A stretch of DNA of 64,000 nucleotides from Blastococcus sp. URHD0036 (lineage in GTDB: Bacteria > Actinomycetota > Actinomycetes > Mycobacteriales > Geodermatophilaceae): positions 1 through 64,000 of the forward strand of contig NZ_JNIK01000004.1 of the NCBI RefSeq assembly GCF_000701365.1, in the 5' to 3' direction. The notes below the pieces were generated by a model. The model did not search any database, was not told the origin of the DNA, and saw only the letters and a program-made list of their open reading frames with translations. The translations under genes were made by a program, and so were the position numbers. This document shows positions 60,828 to 64,000 of this stretch, one piece after another. Position 1 is the stretch's first letter, and each line of letters opens with the position of its first letter.

Positions 60828-63533
60828 CTATCGCGCTGAGCGCCGGGCGATCCGGGCGGCGAAGACGCCGGCCGCGTGGCCGTTGTCGATGTTGCTCACC
60901 ACGACTCCGGGCGTGGAGGAGTTGAGCATCGTCAGCAGCGCACCGAAGCCGCCGAAGGAGCCGGGCTGGCCGGTGGAGGTCGGCACCGCGACCACCGGCA
61001 CGTCGGTCGTCGCGGCCACCAGGCCGGCGAGGGAGGCGTCGAGTCCGGCGACGACGACCAGGCAGTCGGCGTCGGCCAGCACCGACGGGTCGGGCAGGCC
61101 GCTGTGCATCCGGTTGCCGCCCAGATCGGCGACCCGGACGACGTCGGTGCCGGTGACCCGCGCGGCGAACGCGGCCTCCGCGGCCACCGCGGCGTCGCCG
61201 CCCCCGGCGGAGAGGACGACGACCCGGCCGACCGGCTCCGGGAGCGGGCCGACGGCGGCCGACATCGCGGCGGCGTCGACGGTGGTGTGCGGCTCGTGCT
61301 CGGTGGCCAGCGCGAGGAGGGTGTCCGCGGCGGCCCGCACGACCACCGCGGGACGGTCCGGATACGCCGCGCGCGCCTCGCGGACGAGGGCGAGCACCTG
61401 CTCGGTGCTGCGGCCGGGCGCCCAGACGACCTCGGGGTCGGGGACGCGTCCGCGGGCCGGCGCCGGGGGCAGCGTCGCGGGAGCGGCCGGGGGCGGACCG
61501 GCCAGCGGGACGTCCGCCGGCTGCGGCTCGAGCAGGAGCGGGGCGAACCCGTCGGAGACCCCGGTGGGCTCGTCCGGAGCCGGCTGGAGGGCGGCGGGCG
61601 GGACGGGGGTCTCCGCCGGGGCCTCCGCCCGCTGGGTGACCGCCGACAGCCGCACGACGCGGTCACGACCGCTGCGCTTGGCGTCGTAGAGCACGCCGTC
61701 GGCGGCGGCGAAGAGGGTGCGCCGGTCGTCGCCGCGGGCGGCCGAGGCGACGCCCACGCTGATGGTGACGGGCCGGTCGAGTCCGAGGGCGGCCCAGTCG
61801 TGGCCGGCCACGGCGCGCCGGATCCGCTCCAGGGCCCGCTCCGCCTGCTCGGCCGTCGTCTCGGGCAGCAGGACGACGAACTCGTCACCGGCCCAGCGGC
61901 ACACCTCGTCGGTGTCGCGGCAGCCGTCGATGAGCAGGTCGCCGACGATCCGCAGCACCGCGTCCCCGCCGGGGTGGCCGATCGCGTCGTTGATCGACTT
62001 GAACCGGTCGACGTCGATCACGGCGAGGGCCGGCATCGTGCCGGCCGCGATGAGCCCGTCCAGCCGGGCCTCGGCGTAGCGGCGGTTGGGCAGGTGGGTG
62101 AGCGGGTCCTCGTAGGCCTGCCGGCGCAGCTGACCGGCGGCGCGCTCGGTCTCCAGCAGGCTCTTGCGCCGTCCGAACAGCTCCACCCACCGGGTACGCC
62201 GCTCGTCGACGCGGTCGAGCTCGTCGGACAGGTAGGCCTGCAGGTACGGCAGCGCCCGCCCGGCGTCGTCCAGCTCGGCGTGCAGCGTGCAGAGCTCGCG
62301 CAGCGCCGCCCGGCGCAGCCGGGGGAGGCCGTGCTCGGTGGCCAGGGCCAGGGCCTTCGCCAGCTGCTCGTCGGCGTCCCGGCCGTCGCCCTGGCGGCGC
62401 AGCGCGCGGCCGAGCGCGAGGAGGGCGGCGGCCAGCACGGCCCGGTCGCCGATGGCGCTGGAGATCCGGACGGCGGCCCGCAGCGGACCGGCCGCGGCGG
62501 CGTGCTCGCCCAGGCCGACCAGCGCCCAGCCGTGCACCACCTGGGCGGCGACGACCGCGTTCCCGGCCTCGGGCGGGAGGAGCGCGAGCGCGTCCTCGGC
62601 CAGTTGGCGCGCCTCGGCGAAGTGCGGGGCCGCCGACTCGGGCACGCCGTCGTCGAGCAGTCCCTCACCGAGCTCCGCGCACAGCTCGCCCAGCCGGCTC
62701 GCCGCGCGGGCGACGAGGATGTCCGGGTCGCCGTCCTCGCTGCCGAGCAGCTCGGGGGCGGCCGCGGCGTCCAGCGCGGTCCGGTGTGCGCGGCGCTGGT
62801 AGTCCAGCGCCAGCGGCATGAGCTCGAGGTCGGCGAGGACGCCGGCCAGCGTGGCCAGGGTGTCGACCAGCAGCGCCGACGGCGGCAGCGCCGGGTCGAG
62901 CAGGCTGGCCGCCTCCACCGCCTCGTCCATCGCCGCGTCGATCCGCCGCGACAGCAGCTCGATGCGGGCGTGCCGGGCCAGCCCGGCGGCGCGCTGGAGG
63001 TCGTCGTCGGTCGCGTCGAAGGCGGCCTTGGCGGAGCGGACGAGGGCGATGGCCAGGGCCGCGCGCGAGGCGGGGTCGGACTGGCCCTCGCCGTCGGAGG
63101 GGTCGAGCAGCCCGGCGATGCCGGCGTGCAGGTCCAGCGGAGCGGCCGGCGGCTCGCCGGGCGGGGACTCGACGGGGTCGCCGACGAGGGTGAACCCCGC
63201 CATGCGCAGCCGGCGCACCAGCAGCTCGGCGCGCAGGGTGTCGGCCCAGGCGCGACCGAGGCTGGCGGCGGCCTCGGTGCCGGGCTCGTCGGGCGGTCCC
63301 GGGGGCGCCGCGTACGGCGAGGGGTCGCCCTCGAGGTCGGCGAGGAGTTCCTCGGCGTCGTCCAGCCGCCAGTCCGACAGGGCAGCGGTCACCCGGTGAT
63401 GCAGGGCTCCCGGTGGCACGAGCGCACTGTGCACGGCGTCGTCCTGGGAGTCACGCATCCGTCCGGGGGCGCGCCGAGCCGGATCGGGCGCGTCTCCCGT
63501 TTCGTCACAGGAGTCCCACGGGGACGCCGTCAT
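60828..63533 (-). CDS. TPR-like, GGDEF and LarB/PurE-like fusion protein
   Basis: A 901-residue soluble protein in one unbroken frame. Residues about 45-445 are helical TPR-like repeats. Residues about 470-630 are a GGDEF domain with intact RWAGDEFVVLLP (AGDEF 548-552) and an I-site RDTD (539-542). A Pro/Ala-rich linker (635-693) leads to a LarB-like domain: VPDPEVVWAPGRSTEQV (697-713), VVVLSAGGGDAAVAAEAAFAA, VVVAGLDASLAGLVAA, VPVVAVPTSTGQPGSFGG, ALLTMLNSS and SNIDNGHAAG. LarB carboxylates nicotinate mononucleotide for the nickel-pincer cofactor; its nucleophilic cysteine (MLNSC) is Ser872 or Ser873 here. No larC or larE is near. The ATG overlaps the upstream GGDEF gene (ATGA). Confidence 0.88.
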   Translation of the reverse strand: MTASPWDSCDETGDAPDPARRAPGRMRDSQDDAVHSALVPPGALHHRVTAALSDWRLDDAEELLADLEGDPSPYAAPPGPPDEPGTEAAASLGRAWADTLRAELLVRRLRMAGFTLVGDPVESPPGEPPAAPLDLHAGIAGLLDPSDGEGQSDPASRAALAIALVRSAKAAFDATDDDLQRAAGLARHARIELLSRRIDAAMDEAVEAASLLDPALPPSALLVDTLATLAGVLADLELMPLALDYQRRAHRTALDAAAAPELLGSEDGDPDILVARAASRLGELCAELGEGLLDDGVPESAAPHFAEARQLAEDALALLPPEAGNAVVAAQVVHGWALVGLGEHAAAAGPLRAAVRISSAIGDRAVLAAALLALGRALRRQGDGRDADEQLAKALALATEHGLPRLRRAALRELCTLHAELDDAGRALPYLQAYLSDELDRVDERRTRWVELFGRRKSLLETERAAGQLRRQAYEDPLTHLPNRRYAEARLDGLIAAGTMPALAVIDVDRFKSINDAIGHPGGDAVLRIVGDLLIDGCRDTDEVCRWAGDEFVVLLPETTAEQAERALERIRRAVAGHDWAALGLDRPVTISVGVASAARGDDRRTLFAAADGVLYDAKRSGRDRVVRLSAVTQRAEAPAETPVPPAALQPAPDEPTGVSDGFAPLLLEPQPADVPLAGPPPAAPATLPPAPARGRVPDPEVVWAPGRSTEQVLALVREARAAYPDRPAVVVRAAADTLLALATEHEPHTTVDAAAMSAAVGPLPEPVGRVVVLSAGGGDAAVAAEAAFAARVTGTDVVRVADLGGNRMHSGLPDPSVLADADCLVVVAGLDASLAGLVAATTDVPVVAVPTSTGQPGSFGGFGALLTMLNSSTPGVVVSNIDNGHAAGVFAARIARRSAR

Positions 63534-64000
63534 GCGGTCTCACCGCCGGCGGCACCGGGCGCGCGCACGCGGTTGCGTCCCCCGCGCTTGGCGCTGAACA
63601 GGTGGAGGTCGGCGGTGTCGAACAGCGAGCGCCACCCCGACGGCACCGCGGCCTGCTCGGGGTCGCGGGGCGGCGCGGTCGCGACACCGATGCTGACCGT
63701 GACCGGCTCGGGCAGCTGCAGGTCGCCCCAGTCGGCGTCGGCCACGGCCGCCCGCAGCCGCTCCATCGCCAGCAGCGCCTGGCTCTCGGTGGCCTCCGGC
63801 AGCACCACGAGGAACTCGTCGCCGGCCCACCGGTACACCTCGTCCCCGCCGCGGCAGTGCTCGCGCAGCAGGTCGGCCACCCGGCGCAGCACCTCGTCCC
63901 CGTGCGAGTGGGAGGTGTCGTCGTTGACCTCCTTGAAGCGGTCGACGTCCACCACGGCCAGCGACATCGGCGCCTCGCCCAGCGGCATGCTGCCCAGCCG
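63530..64000 (-). CDS. GGDEF diguanylate cyclase, partial (runs off the window)
   Basis: The last 156 residues of a protein that continues past the right edge. It is a GGDEF domain with RFKEVNDDTSHSHGDEVL, an I-site RGGD and intact RWAGDEFLVVLPE. It closely resembles the GGDEF part of the fusion protein that follows (EVCRWAGDEF versus EVYRWAGDEF), so the two arose by duplication. Its stop overlaps the start of the fusion gene. Whether it carries the same N-terminal repeats cannot be seen; it lacks the LarB-like tail. Confidence 0.92.
   Translation of the reverse strand, partial: RLGSMPLGEAPMSLAVVDVDRFKEVNDDTSHSHGDEVLRRVADLLREHCRGGDEVYRWAGDEFLVVLPEATESQALLAMERLRAAVADADWGDLQLPEPVTVSIGVATAPPRDPEQAAVPSGWRSLFDTADLHLFSAKRGGRNRVRAPGAAGGETA

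Noticed and set aside
60828-61460. Reading the C-terminal domain of the GGDEF fusion as a PurE purine enzyme
   Set aside because: The order of motifs (PEVVWAPGRSTEQ at the start, MLNS and NIDNG at the end) follows LarB; PurE is shorter and lacks these. The shared AIRC fold remains.

Overview
The window is about 64 kb of very GC-rich (roughly 75%) DNA from an actinobacterial chromosome. Ergothioneine and urease genes of actinobacterial type, SARP, RskA and WhiG/FliA-like regulation, many genes with a -10 box only 6-7 nt before the start codon, and a dense set of GAF/PAS/GGDEF proteins suggest Geodermatophilaceae (Blastococcus, Geodermatophilus or Modestobacter). The family assignment is inference from gene style; no 16S gene is visible. 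The window opens with the 5S gene that ends an rRNA operon.

Layout. 0-0.5 kb: 5S rRNA, its terminator and five tandem 23-bp repeats. 0.5-2.5 kb: a GntR/YtrA-type regulator with its ABC transporter and a palindromic operator. 2.6-9.5 kb: ureABCFGD running straight into allantoinase, then allantoicase. 9.5-10.8 kb: a membrane Ser/Thr kinase. 10.8-16.1 kb: a three-subunit molybdenum hydroxylase (xanthine dehydrogenase type) and, divergently, an 8-oxoguanine deaminase-like amidohydrolase. Together the 2.6-16 kb genes form much of a purine-to-ammonia route: purines or 8-oxoguanine to urate, then allantoin to allantoate to urea to ammonia. Uricase and the steps to allantoin are not here. 16-25.6 kb: an SMP-30 lactonase-like protein, egtE, a module of DUF4397 surface protein, class F sortase, ECF sigma and anti-sigma, and then egtABCD for ergothioneine.

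25.7-36.4 kb: DUF309 protein, malic enzyme, Fpg/Nei glycosylase, a soluble GAF-GAF-MCP protein, an MBL-fold hydrolase, a 45-residue zinc-ribbon protein, DUF485 plus acetate symporter behind a CRP-like site, two PH-domain membrane proteins and a rhodanese. 36.4-44.6 kb: acyl-CoA synthetase, glycosyltransferase and P450 (tail to tail), SEC-C protein, a frameshifted surface protein, arginine deiminase and an SDR. 44.6-55.7 kb: a large SARP-LuxR-like regulator divergent from a flavin oxidoreductase with three 11-bp repeats between them, an AGPS-like flavoprotein divergent from GlpD, a methyltransferase, and MerR and TetR regulators with clear operators.

55.7-64 kb: four GGDEF proteins, a UPF0016/GDT1 manganese exporter with a yybP-ykoY riboswitch, and an MFS transporter. 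The most unusual gene is at 60828-63533: TPR-like repeats, then an intact diguanylate cyclase domain, then a LarB/PurE-like carboxylase domain whose expected catalytic cysteine is serine. The intergenic DNA also carries two families of long perfect or near-perfect palindromes, each present twice and each lying exactly between convergent genes.
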